A stretch of DNA of 64,000 bases from Cordilura impudica (Eukaryota > Arthropoda > Insecta > Diptera > Scathophagidae). The notes below the pieces were generated by a model, which made no database searches, was not told the DNA's origin, and worked only from the letters and a program-made list of their open reading frames with translations. The stretch spans positions 94,423,946-94,487,945 of the forward strand of contig OY821517.1 of assembly GCA_963682025.1 (NCBI GenBank), written 5' to 3'. Position 1 is the stretch's first letter. Every line of letters begins with the position of its first letter. The translations under genes were made by a program, and so were the position numbers. Below are positions 1-11,479 of this stretch, piece by piece.

Positions 1-748
1 AGTTTGCAGTATGATTGCCGCCGCAATTACTACATTTAGTAATATTCTGGTCGTTTTTCGGATTTGTACATTCGGAGGATTTATGAACGTCACCGCATCG
101 AACACACACGGATAGGAGTTTACAATATCCTTTAGTGTGACCAAATTCCTGGCAGTTTAAGCATTGGGGTGGGTTTTTTTCTTTTCATTGGTTCTTCGAT
201 TGATATTTTTCGGTAGAGAAGGTATCGCAAGTTATATATAGGATGGGGTTCATTTTTTTTTTTTTTAATTTTTTGGAGTCAAAGGAAATTTGAACTCTAA
301 AAAGAGGTTGTGGAATTTTATCCTTATTAATTATATTTTGGACAGATTTTACTTCAAATCCTTTACTTTCGATAGCATTTTTAATATCGTTTGTAGGTGC
401 AGTGCTTTCAATCCCTTTGATGACAACTGTGAGGCCTTTTGCGCTTTTTAATTAGTGAGTATAATAATTTTTGTTTTCTGTGTCTAAATAAGCCGTTACT
501 TTGCGATAATTAGATTCAGAATAGGTTTGAATTTTTGTTTCATAAACACTGCCTCTACGCAGAGATTCCACAAAAAAATTATCTTTCCCAACAGTTTGGG
601 ATAGGGAGTTTACTAGGGTATTGGAATTTTGTTCCAGTAAATATATTGGGGGCGGTTTATATTCCTTTATAGGTTCCGTGGTTTCATCATCGACTTCGTT
701 TGTAGCTAGTAAAGAGAATCGGGTTTGACTTACCGTTTGTTCAGGATC
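1..748 (-). pseudogene. Jockey-clade LINE ORF1 (gag-like) fragment, 5'-truncated
   Basis: Read right to left this is the ORF1 nucleic-acid-binding protein of a Jockey-type non-LTR retrotransposon. A variable N-terminal part (~740-455) is followed by a PRE_C2HC-type domain (~425-190, with KGIESTAPTNDIKNAIESKG and IYNLRYLLYRKISIEEP), then CCHC zinc knuckles (~165-1: CLNCQEFGHTKGYC, CVRCGDVHKSSEC, CSNCGGNH). Two lesions are visible: an in-frame TAA at about 452-454, and a one-base homopolymer frameshift at about 174-181 separating the PRE_C2HC domain from the knuckles. The 5' end abuts a mini-me tail at ~749, consistent with 5' truncation on insertion. The remainder would lie left of the window. 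Motifs are seen directly; clade assignment is from family knowledge. Confidence 0.85.
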
Positions 749-1003
749 TATATATTTTTTTAAAATATAAGTGACTTTGCCAAATGTGGTCAGGGTCGGT
801 CCATTTGTCGACATGGTCCCATATATATATGACACCCGATATGATCTTTTTCATATCTGCAGCCAAAAAATAACAATGCCACTCAAATTTGGTTTATGCT
901 TATTTCCTATATCCAATTAGTTGGACAGAAGAGATAGGGTCTCTAAACCATGATATAGGGCATCGTATAGACGGGTACACCCGCTATAATTTTCTTACTT
1001 GTT
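749..1003 (+). repeat. mini-me/Helentron-like element, 3' part
   Basis: This is the tail of the dispersed ~800-bp family that recurs through the window. It runs from the segment reading 'ctttgccaaatgtggtcagg' to the terminal signature 'ttttcttacttgttt'. The usual terminal palindrome is degraded to 'gacgggtacacccgc'. Its 5' half is absent, apparently displaced by the LINE fragment on its left. Confidence 0.85.
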
Positions 1004-1720
1004 TTGTATCAAATTATGACCCCAGCAGAGTTGGATTTAATACCTTTTCTCGAAACTCATGGTATGGGCTATTAGATATTGGACTAAACCTACTAATATG
1101 TTCTTACTTGCTCTTATATGAAATATTGTTGGAGGATAACAAAATAATTAATTACCTTTTACCATAAATCATAATAAAACGCTCAACTTTCTTGTGCAAT
1201 CGACTTTAAAAATTTAAATGTTGGGTATAAAGTTGGAGGTATTTTTATTCCTTTAACAACATAAGGGAACAAGGCTTTTGTGCATTAAGAACTGAACGTG
1301 TTTTGTTAAGGTTATTTAGGACGCTGAATTTAAATCTGTACTTGGTTTTTTTTCATCAGCGATATACCGTTATATCAAAAATTAAGGAACTTCCACTACA
1401 TATAGTGAAATAACTTAAAACGGTTTACCATATTCAATTAAAAATAATCAAAAACTCGTGAACAATATTATATCGTTGAAGTTTTGAGAAAAAAGAACAA
1501 TTTTTTTAAAAAGTCAAAAATACGATAAGTACCTGTAACTTAAAGATGCGAGCTGATGGAGAAAAATATACATTAGATTTAAAGTTAGCGACCTCAAATT
1601 AGTAAAAATTACAATAAAGTTCCAGTCAACACCAAAAAAGTTCAATTTTGTTCCCTTGTGCAACTCCCGTTTAATTATATACTTTTGGGTAATTTTTTGA
1701 TTACTAAAAAATTTGTATCA
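1004..1720. other. AT-rich stretch, nothing recognised
   Basis: No long reading frame, RNA gene or repeat family was recognised on either strand. Confidence 0.4.
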
Positions 1721-1721
1721 A

Positions 1722-1935
1722 TTTGTATACCCTATACAACCATGTGGTCAGGGTGTAATAAGTTTTTATTGATATTTGTAACTACCAAAAAAAAAAAAAT
1801 GTTATTTTCTGAGTCGATTTGGCAATGTCACTCAAATTTGGTTTATGCTTATTTTCTATATCTAATTAGTAGAACATAAGACCTTTTCTCCAAGCGCATG
1901 GTATAGGGTATCCTAGAGTATATTTTTCTATAACT
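1722..1935 (+). repeat. mini-me/Helentron-like element, internally deleted copy
   Basis: The head (tataccctatacaaccatgt...) runs about 95 bp to 'ttctgagtcgattt'. It then jumps straight to the tail (cactcaaatttggtttatgc) and ends near 'gcatggtatagggtatc'. About 550 bp of the usual interior, including the GTCC microsatellite, is missing, and the terminal hairpin is lost. Confidence 0.8.
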
Positions 1936-1945
1936 TTTTTGATAT

Positions 1946-3540
1946 ACCTGATATATATTATCATATCATTATCATTTTTAAATTTAATCGTATGTCTGTT
2001 ATATTAAATCGATTAGAATAATCAGCAATGTAAAAATCGTTTTCTATAACTGAAATATTTTTCATCTTGTTGTATTGGAAATCAAATAAATACAAATACA
2101 TATACAAATATACATGCAAATACATATGCAATTTATACTAATTGAAATGTTAAAATATCTTACATTTTATATGTGAATAAAGCCCACTTAACTTAATCGC
2201 AACTCTCTTATGACAATTTTGTTAATAAATAATTCATCTACGTTCTTATCAAATCTTTGACAATACATGTGAAAGATCGCTGAACTTAACTTACAGTTAT
2301 GCATGATACAATACATATTGTATTTGTGCATTCTAAATTGTACCCTAGTATGTACGTTACGTGTGCATTAGAGATAATGGTGCTTGTGCCAATGATGGGC
2401 ACTAGTATGTGTGTATATGCAAAGAATAATATTGTGTCAAATGCATCACCGGCAGTGCGTTTATAGTTGAGTGAGCGGCTATACAAATTTTCATATCATG
2501 ATTTGTGCTATTTACTATTTTGAAGACTACAAGCACAATACAATTCATAAACCGTCGTACATACATAGTTTGATGTTTTGTTGAAAAATTGGAATTTAGA
2601 GACACATCATCATATCGGAGGTCATTTCTGAGCAACAACAAATGTTAACCGAAATACAATAACCAAAAATATCGTTTTGTTAAATATTTTAAAATGTGCT
2701 TAAGAGGGTAAATAGGTGTAGATATTATTTTTCAATAATAATCACCATAATCATTGCATATTTCATAGATTTCAAACTTAAGTAATATTTATGCAAAATT
2801 ATAAAAATTGAGAAAATTAATCTGCTACACCAAGAAACAAAATTTATTGTGATTTTCTTGTAAGTTTAAATAACTGTGCAACTATTCATTGCTGCTAGCA
2901 ATTAGTTAGCTATTCTCCATATTATGTTACTTTATTTTCACATATGCTTAGTTGAAAAAAGTCCACAACAATAACAATAAAACTGTTGAACACTTTCAGA
3001 TATAAATATTTAATTTAAAGCAAAAAATGGAAGTATACAACCCATATGTAAATATCTTTTGCTATTGTTGTGGCAAATACATATCAAAACAGGAAAAAGG
3101 AAAATTTCAGCACAAATTTTGTTCAAATATACCCGATGTACTTCAACCAAAATATTATAATGAACAAAAATTGGGTGCCTAATATAATGTTTAAAAGTTT
3201 CTACAATTGTCTAATGAATTGGAAAAATAGAAGACATTGGTATCCCAATGATTTGTTATAATCCTGGTGACCATCGCGATGATTTATTTTTTTTTTTTTT
3301 TAATTAATCAACACTCAGGGGATGCCCCCTACAAATGCAGTGCATTGTGTTGAAATCAGGAAAATAGGTTAAGGAGCAAAGAGGTTGCAATTCATTGTGT
3401 GAATAAAGAGCCGCATTGAGAAAGAGGAAAAATCTTGTAATTAATATTCTGGTGCAAGTGCCTAAACACCACTGACCCATTCGGAGTACATTCCTGTACC
3501 AAAATCTGCCAGCCCAGATGTTCAATCTTCTATGACTACT
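1946..3540. other. AT-rich intergenic, no gene seen
   Basis: Contains a short array of 'atacaaatacatat'-like simple repeats at about 2090-2130 and scattered short frames without recognisable motifs. No supportable gene. Confidence 0.4.
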
Positions 3541-3544
3541 TTGG

Positions 3545-4215
3545 CCTTATCAGCCACATATGACTCAAGTGATGAGCCTCCATATAATCCGGAGTTTTAA
3601 TAAATTAACAGCAGCTTGATTCAATTATTACCAAATTGGAATGGACACAGCATAAATCAGAAGAGCTGGCTTCGTGAAATAATCAAAAGGCACCCGGTAC
3701 GGAAGCCACAGTTTATCGAAGTCATCAGGAAATACTGCAAAGTTTATTCGTTGCGAATGATGAAAAAAGTTGTGCAATTAAAATAGAATATGAAACAGAT
3801 GACTGCGGTTTATATATTGGCAGTTTAAAACTCAGCTTGAGAACAGTGTTACTGTATAAGACCAATGAGAAAGCTTTGGCGCCAATCACGTACTACTACT
3901 CTAAACACGTGTGGTGCGTATGCTGCGATTTATAAGTTTTAGCAATGCTTTGCGGTCTGCGAAACGGCCATTAAAAATATATGTGATTTTTGTGCGATTG
4001 GGACACACGATTTACAGGAGATCCATAGGAATGCAGCGAATGGAAGTAACAGACGTCACACCTGATTTGAAATAGCTAATATTTTTCGTGAACCTCTGGC
4101 GCCGAAAAATAATATTGCTGCCTCCACTGCACACTAGACTTGGAATTCTTAAGAATTTTATCAAAACCAAAAGAGATACAGTTTTCTTGTGCTTGGTAAT
4201 TAGTTTACCCGAGAC
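3545..4215 (+). pseudogene. decayed member of an unnamed multicopy animal gene family
   Basis: Scattered frames read DCGLYIGSLKLSLRTVLLYK (about 3799-3860), ILLPPLHTRLGILKNFIKT (about 4111-4168) and FLCLVISLPETQRE (about 4184-4225). In order and spacing they recall a repetitive invertebrate protein family that I remember by motifs close to 'LFIDSSKRSLKAVLLHN' and 'LLPPLHIKLGLMKNFVKA'; I cannot name it. Stops and frameshifts break it throughout. A second remnant lies at 55990-56340 and matches a more C-terminal part of the same remembered family. Assignment is from memory, so confidence is modest. Confidence 0.4.
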
Positions 4216-4789
4216 TCAGCGAGAGTAAAATTAAAGAAGATAGTCGTCATAACGTATTCATTTTTTCAATTCAAAATTTTCGGATCATATTGCTCATAAT
4301 TTGCTATCGCAGCAAATTCATATTTTCCATCAGGTCTTCCATATGGTCCATATGTAGGAAAGCTAATTTAAAGTGACGCATTCAGCAATATATTAATCGA
4401 CGATGGGAGGAAACTAAGGAGGTAATAAATGGCTTGTTGGGAAAGAAAATTCTATCAACTACGATGTTTCTGCCGCAAGGATGATAACATCTTTCTCGAA
4501 AATTGGCGACCACGTGTCCTAGAAAATTCATTATTTACATTATCATCTGGACTAGTTTAGCAGAAAATTTGCCACCGAATCTAATGAACAAGTCGAACGC
4601 TATCGTAAGGCTGCTACTTCATTAAACATGAGGTAACGCTGCGATTTATTTTTTTTTTTTTTCAAAGCCATTTTAATAAAACCACCAGATATAGAGGAAA
4701 AAGTCGCAAAGTGTAATGCTTGCAAAAAATTGCTGCAGGAGCAGGCATGTGTTAGAATATAAGGATAATCCTTATGATAAAGCATTGAT

Positions 4790-4960
4790 ATTTTATGTGG
4801 TTTAGAAACTGACGAAAAAAATTTGAATCGATGTTTAGCCCTTTTCCCGTAAACCAATCAAGCTGATACTTTACAAGTATACTCGTGGCGACAATAAAAA
4901 AGTATGGCAAAAATTTCGACTTAATTTACAAATTAGGGAGTATCATTAAAATTTAGTTTT
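4790..4960 (+). repeat. dispersed repeat E, copy 1
   Basis: The segment around 'cccttttcccgt', 'gtatactcgtggcgac' and 'aaaaaagtat' recurs in the same order at 51915-52050. It is a diverged dispersed repeat of unknown class. Confidence 0.5.
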
Positions 4961-5325
4961 TATGGGATAGTTTTTTTTTTTTCAAAGAGATTTTTTTATA
5001 TAAAAATTACGTATTTTTTTGAATTGTCTTCGGCATTTATTTTTCAGTTGTTTATGGCCACAAATTTGAAGTAGCTAACGAGCAAAACTAGCCCCAAAAC
5101 TACCGCCGATATATATCCCTGATATCATATATACAAGTCAAATGGTAACTAATATTATTGATAAGATAAGTAAAGAAGAATTTAATTACAAATGTTTATA
5201 TAACAACCAGGTTAGGGTAATGGTAAAGACTGTTGATTCCTATAGAACATTAGTGAAATATTTATAAGGTCGTAATATAAGCTTTCATACGTAACAATTA
5301 AAGCAACATCATCCTTATAGAGTAG
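4961..5325. other. AT-rich spacer, nothing recognised
   Basis: Poly-T runs at ~4969-4982 and no coding or repeat match seen. Confidence 0.35.
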
Positions 5326-5329
5326 TTTG

Positions 5330-6025
5330 AAAAGGATTGCACCAATTTTCGACATTGAACTTACAAATTTAGGACATCAAGTTCGATATGTAACAAATGT
5401 TCGCAGTAGGGTAACGTAACGAAGGAACCTTTATCTATGCTTTATATAGATCTTGAACCCAAACCCAACACCAAAGGCATTTTTAATATTACACGCTTTA
5501 TCCATGCTATAGTTTCTATTGAAGCTCCCAGAAAAACGAATGAAATTGTGCAATGACACAGATGTCAACTTTTTGTACACACGAATTCGTATTGGCGCAT
5601 GCCATTCACCTGTGTAAAATGTGGATTAAATCACTCAACAACTGCATGTACTAAAGACTTCAATATGTCAGCTCGTTGCGTCAACTGTTTAAAAGATCAT
5701 ACACTTAATTACAAATGATGTCAAATTTATAAAAAGATTGGCAAACAACGATACCAACAGGGTCATAGTTCCTATTATGACCGTCAGTATAATAATTTTT
5801 TCAATAAACCTAATGATTTCTCCAACTGACTAATAACAGCAATAGTTTCTGCAATGCAAATCAATTTACCAACAACCAATCTTACTCCGAAATATTGAAA
5901 AATCAAAACAATAACAACAATAGCGACAATAATTCGATGGAAAGAATGGATAGAATAGAATATATGTTAGCCAATCTTCTACATATGATTACAACGCAAA
6001 TTTCTGCATTTATCATACAAGAGAA
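5330..6025 (+). pseudogene. Jockey-clade LINE ORF1 (gag-like) pseudogene
   Basis: The frame starting near 5430 reads LYIDLEPKPNTKGIFNI and IHAIVSIEAPRKTNEIVQ (PRE_C2HC-like domain). The zinc-knuckle block follows: a TGA replaces the first Cys and a Trp replaces the last Cys of knuckle 1 (about 5552-5596); CVKCGLNHSTTAC and CVNCLKDHTLNYK are knuckles 2 and 3. A Gln/Asn-rich C-terminus (about 5885-6020: NQSYSEILKNQNNNN, MERMDRIEYMLANLL) is usual for such ORF1 proteins. Stops and frameshifts show it is dead. The same-strand endonuclease remnant follows directly. Confidence 0.75.
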
Positions 6026-6034
6026 ACAGAAACC

Positions 6035-6473
6035 TTTATGGAGTTACACAATATTGATATATTTCTTATAACGGAAACACATTTTACTGATAAAAAAAAA
6101 ACATTTTAAACTTAAAGGATATGACATTTTTCATGCAACCATCCAAGTAATAGAGCTCATAGAGGATCTGCAATTTTGGTAAAATCTTCCATTAAGTACA
6201 CTCTTCTTGGTAATTACAGAAAACCCCATGTCCAAGCTACTGGTATTCATTAAGTGTGACGATAGTGATATATCCATTTATTCTGTCTACTTTCCTCCAA
6301 GGCTTGGTTTGAAATGCGAATACTACGATTTCTTTTTCATTAATCTAGCGACTAAGAATAATTTATCAGTGCTTTCAACAGAAAAACGTTCTTATTGGCC
6401 AAGCGACCACAGAAAAATTCCAGACTTATTGGATTTTATAGTTTATTCGAGCATTTGTAAACTCCTTTTAGAT
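6035..6473 (+). pseudogene. Jockey-clade LINE ORF2 endonuclease fragment
   Basis: An apurinic-like endonuclease domain can be pieced together from NIDIFLITETHFT (6049-6087), KLKGYDIFHAT, HPSNRAHRGSAILVKSS, ISIYSVYFPP, and then, after an internal deletion, STEKRSYWPSDHRKIPDLLDFIVY. The frame changes several times. The coding sequence breaks off at 6473 where a mini-me element begins, and resumes at 8183, so the two were once contiguous. Confidence 0.75.
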
Positions 6474-6474
6474 A

Positions 6475-7276
6475 TTTATACCCTATACCACTATGTGGTG
6501 TGGGTATAATGACTTTGTGCTGCTGTTTGTAACAACCAAAAATATTTGACCTACACCCATCTTTAATTATACCGATCGAATCAGAATCACTATCTGATTC
6601 GATTTAACGATGTCCGTCCGTCCGTCCGTCCGTCTGTGTGTCCATGTAAAGCTTGTAATCAAACTGCAGATCGCAAATATGAATATATTTTGATGAAATT
6701 TGGTATTTGATCTTTCATCAGCCATGGGATGAAATTGTTGAAATTGGTGAGAATCGGTCTATGTTCAGACCTAGCCCCCATACAAATGACCCCTATGAAA
6801 TCGACTTAAATTGCCATAAGATCCAAATTATCATACAAATCTTAGTCAAATTGGTTTTGTATGTATATATTACATCCATTAATCAGTAGTCCAAAAATGA
6901 TCCCTATTGGACAACTCTTAGTCATAGGCCCCATATAGAGCTGCTTCCCGATCTTCACTTAAATCTATCAAAAAACAAAAAATATTGCACTGATTCTTCT
7001 CAAATTTTTTTTGTATATATTTTTGCAAAATACAAGAAACTTTACTAAACATGGTCAGGATCGGTCCATTTTTGGGCTTAGTCCCCATATAGATATGGCA
7101 TTCGATATGAACTCTTTCATATCTGCAGCCGAAAAAATTAAAAAAAATCCCACTCAAATTTGGTTTATGCTTATTTTCTATATCCAGTTAATTGGGACTG
7201 AGATATATGGTCTCTAAACGCATGGTATAGGGTATCGTATAGTCGGTCTAGACCGACTATAATTTTCTTACTTGTT
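6475..7276 (+). repeat. mini-me/Helentron-like element, full-length copy
   Basis: One of the most complete copies. The head 'tataccctataccactatgtggt' forms a small inverted repeat with 'gtgggtata'. A GTCC microsatellite core lies at about 6606-6636. The tail carries a perfect 18-bp palindrome, AGTCGGTCTAGACCGACT (about 7241-7258), about 18 bp before the end in 'tttcttacttgtt'. No coding capacity. A GTCC core plus a 3' hairpin fits mini-me/DINE-type elements, which are thought to be Helentron-mobilised; that class assignment is inference. Confidence 0.88.
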
Positions 7277-7420
7277 CATATTTTCAGCCGAAAAAATTTA
7301 TAAAAATCCCACTCAAATTTGGTTTATGCTTATTTTATATATCCAGTTAGTTGGGCCTGAGAGATAGGATCTCTAAACGCATGGTATAGGGTATCGTATA
7401 GTCGGTCTAGACCGACTATA
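7277..7420 (+). repeat. mini-me tail-only duplicate
   Basis: A second copy of the last ~140 bp of the element lies directly behind the full copy. It includes a second perfect palindrome (about 7400-7418). It then runs without spacer into the head of the next copy at 7421. Confidence 0.85.
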
Positions 7421-8182
7421 ATTATACCCTATAGCACTTTGTGCTGCTGTTTGTAACTACCAAAAATATTTGACCTAGACCCATCTTTAATTATACCGAT
7501 CGAATCAGAATCACTAACTGATTCGATTTAACGATGTCCGTCCGTGTGTCCGTCCGTCTGTGTGTAATCAAACTGCAGGTCGCAAATATGAATATATTTT
7601 GATGAAATTTGGTATGTAAGCTTTCATTGGTCATAGGATGAATGCTGTTGAAATTGGTGAGTATCGGTCCATGTTCAGACCTAGCCCCCATACAAATGAC
7701 CCCTATGAAATTGACATAAATTGCCATAAGATCCAAATTGTAATATAGATCTTACTCAAATCGGGTTTGTATGCGTTTATTACATCCTTTAATGAGTAGT
7801 CTAAAAAAGATCCCTGGGACAACTCTTACTCATAGGCCCCATATAGAGCTGCTTCCCGATTTTCACTTAAATCTATCAAAAAACAAAAATATTGCTCTGA
7901 TTCTTCTCAAATTTTGTTTGTATATATTTTTGCAAAATACAAGAGACTTTACCAAACATAGTCAGGATCGTTCCATTTTTGGGCCTAGTCCCCGTATAGA
8001 TATAGCATCCGATATGAAATTTTTCATATCTGCAGCCAAAAAAATTAATAAAAATCCCACTCAAATTTGGTTTTGGCTTATTTTCTATATCCAGTTAGTT
8101 TGGCCTAAGAGATAGGGTCTCTAAACGCATGGTATAGGGTATCATATAGTCGGTCTCGACCGACTTTAATTTTCTCACTTGT
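7421..8182 (+). repeat. mini-me/Helentron-like element, full-length copy
   Basis: Same family and orientation as the preceding copy, forming a head-to-tail tandem. The terminal hairpin reads AGTCGGTCTCGACCGACT, so the stem is kept with an altered centre. It ends 'tttctcacttgttt'. The whole 6475-8182 block interrupts a LINE endonuclease. Confidence 0.87.
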
Positions 8183-8400
8183 TTAGATTGTGATAAGTTG
8201 AGTTCGGACCATTCACCACTTATTGTCAATTATAACACATATTGTACTTCTGCAAATGTAACTTATAAAGCAATCTCCTCCAGAACCGATCTAAGCTCTT
8301 TTAAAGTCGATTGTAGATATGTTTTAATCTCAGTGTATGTTGAAGCTAACGTTATTATTTATCTATAATCCGTTTAGTTATTATTGTTAAATAGATTGCA
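8183..8400 (+). pseudogene. LINE endonuclease C-terminal piece, continuation
   Basis: LSSDHSPLIVNYNTYC is the conserved SDHxPV-like block that ends LINE endonuclease domains. It continues the fragment that stops at 6473, with mini-me copies between. Confidence 0.65.
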
Positions 8401-8477
8401 AATAAAAACTTATATAAAAATGTATATATTATTTTTAATATATATTATTATATGAACCAACGTATTGGCCCACACAT

Positions 8478-9016
8478 AGAATATAAAACAGCCAGATATC
8501 ATTGACTTTTATATTGAGAAAATATAACTTTAACAATATGCCAATAGAAGATGGCTACGATCTAAGTTCTGACCATTCCCCGATATAACCTACATACCAC
8601 GGAATTAAAATTTTACAAGTCTATATGTCAGCTACAACTAGTACCCAAACTATTTCATACAATTCGTATATGATCTGTGATAAAAATCATCCATACGCAC
8701 TATAAATGATATCGAGAATGAAACATTTGAATTACCAAATACATTGCAACAAGCAGCATGGAAAGCAGTCACAACTGATACAGCTTTTCTTTCCTAATAT
8801 CCAGAAAATATTTAAAACTTGGCAATGAAAGAAGCACAAAATTCATAGTAGATGGCAACAATCTCATTTCCCAACTGACAATATCGCACTTAACAATGCG
8901 GCCAAAACATTAAAATGCGAAATACATAAATTTTAACAAATCAACGTTAATAGTTGTCTGACGAGTTTAATATATGGCAGTAAAATAAATTACTGTCTTT
9001 GGAAAGCTACCAAAAA
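8478..9016 (+). pseudogene. Jockey-clade LINE ORF2: endonuclease end and EN-RT linker
   Basis: A second EN terminus (DIIDFYI ... MPIEDGYDLSSDHSPI, about 8500-8586) is followed by linker sequence typical of Jockey-type ORF2 (NDIENETFELPNTLQQAAWKAVTT and NAAK-like segments). Several stops occur. Because a separate SDHSP block already lies at 8183-8400, this is a second LINE copy or a rearranged one. It breaks at 9017 at a mini-me insertion and resumes near 10828. Confidence 0.65.
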
Positions 9017-9017
9017 A

Positions 9018-9822
9018 AAAAACAAGTAAGAAAATTATAGTCGGTCCAGACCGACTATACGATACTCTATAACATGCGTTTAGAGACCCTATCTCTTAGG
9101 CCAACTAACTGGACATAGAAAATAGGCATAAATCAAATTTGAGTGGGATTTTTATTAATTTTTTTGGCTGCAGATATGAAAAAGTTCATATCGGATGCTA
9201 TATCTATATGGGGACTATGCCCAAAAATGGACCGATCCTGACCATGTTTGGTAAAGTCTCTTGTATTTTGCAAAAATATATACAAACAACATTTGAGAAG
9301 AATCAGTGCAATATTTTTTTTTGTTTTTTGATAGATTTAAGTGAAGATCGGGAAGCAACTCTATATGGTGGCTATGACTAAGAGTTGTCCCATAGGGATC
9401 ATTTTTGGATACTTATTAATGGATGTTAAAAACGCATACAAACCCAATTTGAGTAAGATCTATATGACAATTTGGAACTTATGGCAATTTATGTCGATTT
9501 CATAGGGGTCATTTGTATTGGGGCTAGGTCTGAACATGGACCAATTTCAATAGCGTTCATCCTATGGCCGATGAAAGCCTATATAGCAAATTTCATCAAA
9601 ATACATTCATATTTGCGACCTGCAGTTTGATTACAAGGTTTACATGGACACACAGACGGACGGACGGACGGACGGACATCGTTAAATCGAATCAGATAGT
9701 GATTCTAATTCGAGCGGTATAATAAAAGATGGGTCTAGGTCAAATTTTTTTTAGTTAAAAACAGCAGCACAAAGTCATTATACACAAACCACATAGTGGT
9801 ATAGGGTATAATAAACAAGTCA
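9018..9822 (-). repeat. mini-me/Helentron-like element, full-length copy
   Basis: Reverse orientation: it begins 'acaagtaagaaaattatag', with the terminal hairpin AGTCGGTCCAGACCGACT near 9038-9055, then the GGAC microsatellite core at about 9655-9678, and the head 'ccacatagtggtatagggtata' at the right. It sits inside LINE coding sequence. Confidence 0.88.
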
Positions 9823-9881
9823 GGGTGAAAGGTAAAACCTCCAAACTTTTTGGCGTTATCAGGCCATTTATATTTACTAGC

Positions 9882-10018
9882 AGATTCCACGGCTCGGAAT
9901 TCGAGCGCAACTTCTAGGCAGCTTTATTTTTCAACTTAGCCAATTCACAAACCAACACTTTTATGGTTTATTATTATTGTGAATGAAGATAACAAACTCA
10001 TTAACAAACACATTTAAT
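9882..10018 (+). repeat. dispersed repeat B, partial copy
   Basis: 'ctagcagattcca' and 'aattcgag' followed by 'ccaattcacaaa' match the start of the longer copies at 42822-43178 (same strand) and 23197-23560 (opposite strand). Lies between two mini-me copies. Confidence 0.6.
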
Positions 10019-10826
10019 AACAAGTAAGAAAATTAGAGTCGGTCGAGACCGACTATATGATACCCTATACCATGCGTTTAGAGACCCTATCTCTTAGGCC
10101 CAACTAAGTGGATATAAAAAATAAGCATAAACCAAATTTGAGTGGGATTTTTATTAATTTTTCGGCTGCAGATATGAAAAAGTTCATATCTGATGCTATA
10201 CCTATATGGGGACTAGGCCCAAAAATGGACCGATCCTACCATGTTTGGTAAAGTCTCTTGTATTTTGCAAAAATATATACAAACAAAATTTGAGAAGAAT
10301 CAGTTCAATATTTTTGTTTTTTTGAAATATTTAAGTGAAGATCGGGAAGCAGCTCTATGTGGGGCCTATGACTAACAGTTGTCCCAGGGATCATTGTTAG
10401 ACTACTCATTACTGGATGTAATAAACGCATACAAACCCAATTTGAGTAAGATCTATATGACAATTTGGATCTTATGGCAATTTATGTCGATTTCATAGGG
10501 GTCATTTGTATGGGGGCTAGGTCTGAACACGGACTGATTCTCACCAATTTCAATAGCGTTCATCCCATGGCCGATAAACGAGCAAATACCAAATTTCATT
10601 AAAATATATTCATATTTGCGACCTGCAGTTTGATTACAAGCTTTACATGGACACACAGACGGACGGACGGACGGACGGACGGACATCGTTTAATCGAATC
10701 AGATAGTGATTCTGATTCGATCGGTATAATTAAAGATGGGTGTAGGTCAAATATTATTGGTTGTTACAAACAGCAGCACAAAGTCATTATACCCAAACCA
10801 CATAGTGGTATAGGGTATAAAAATTG
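10019..10826 (-). repeat. mini-me/Helentron-like element, full-length copy
   Basis: Same structure as the copy at 9018-9822. The terminal hairpin is AGTCGGTCGAGACCGACT, with intact arms and an altered 2-base centre. The GGAC core lies at about 10658-10684. Confidence 0.88.
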
Positions 10827-10827
10827 A

Positions 10828-10985
10828 GCAGACCAACTATCTACAAGTATCCCATCTTAAACGAAAATGGTATTTGGGCAAAAGCAATTCTGAAAATGTC
10901 AGTGGTTTTGAGGTGCATCAAAATATAGTATTCGGAAACAAAGAGATGATATTTAATAATATTAATGTAAATAACCCATATTAAA
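10828..10985 (+). pseudogene. LINE ORF2 fragment, pre-RT region
   Basis: RPTIYKYPILNENGIWAKS in one frame is the block that in Jockey-clade ORF2 follows the 'LWKATK' region seen at ~8996-9011. This piece is therefore the downstream continuation of the LINE split by the 9018-10826 insertions. Confidence 0.6.
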
Positions 10986-11428
10986 AAAAACAAAATAAAA
11001 AATTATCAGTGAATCTAGTGAAGTAGTGCAAAAGGAAGTAATTAATGAAATAAAGGTTCTTAAAGTTAAAAAAAAACCTGGCTATGAACTTCTTATGCAT
11101 GAAACACATAGACGACAGCGAATACACGACTACAGCCTATCAAAAATAAAATACAGACGCTCATATGAAACCGATTATTTTGACACCAACACAGCTGCAC
11201 GGCTACACGACTACTTTTGTCGCTGTAGTCAACTTAGGATAATTTCTATTTTTGTTGGCTACAAAACAGTAATAGTGTTGACAATATAACAAAATATGTA
11301 AAAGAAATTAGTACTATGAAATATTTTATTTTGTTAAAAAACTAAAATCGCAAGATGAAATGCTTTAATACCATTAATAATCAAAAGGGGTAAAATAAAT
11401 TTATCTATTTATTTTGACGTTATAATAA
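10986..11428. other. spacer, nothing firmly recognised
   Basis: A short open frame with lysine-rich sequence (11026-11289) lacks a recognisable domain. Short repeats of 'cgactac' type occur at 11126-11213. No gene called. Confidence 0.35.
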
Positions 11429-11479
11429 TCTATATATATAAAATTCATTTTCTGTTTGTTTGTTTGTTTGTTTGTTTGT

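Noticed and set aside
6606..6636. GTCC repeats considered as a CRISPR-like or satellite array
   Set aside because: It is the microsatellite core internal to each mini-me copy, without spacers.
7011..9381. Recurrent small frames reading 'MSGIFINFFGCRYEKVHIGCYIYMGT' and similar
   Set aside because: They track mini-me copies in both orientations and break at random; the family is non-coding.
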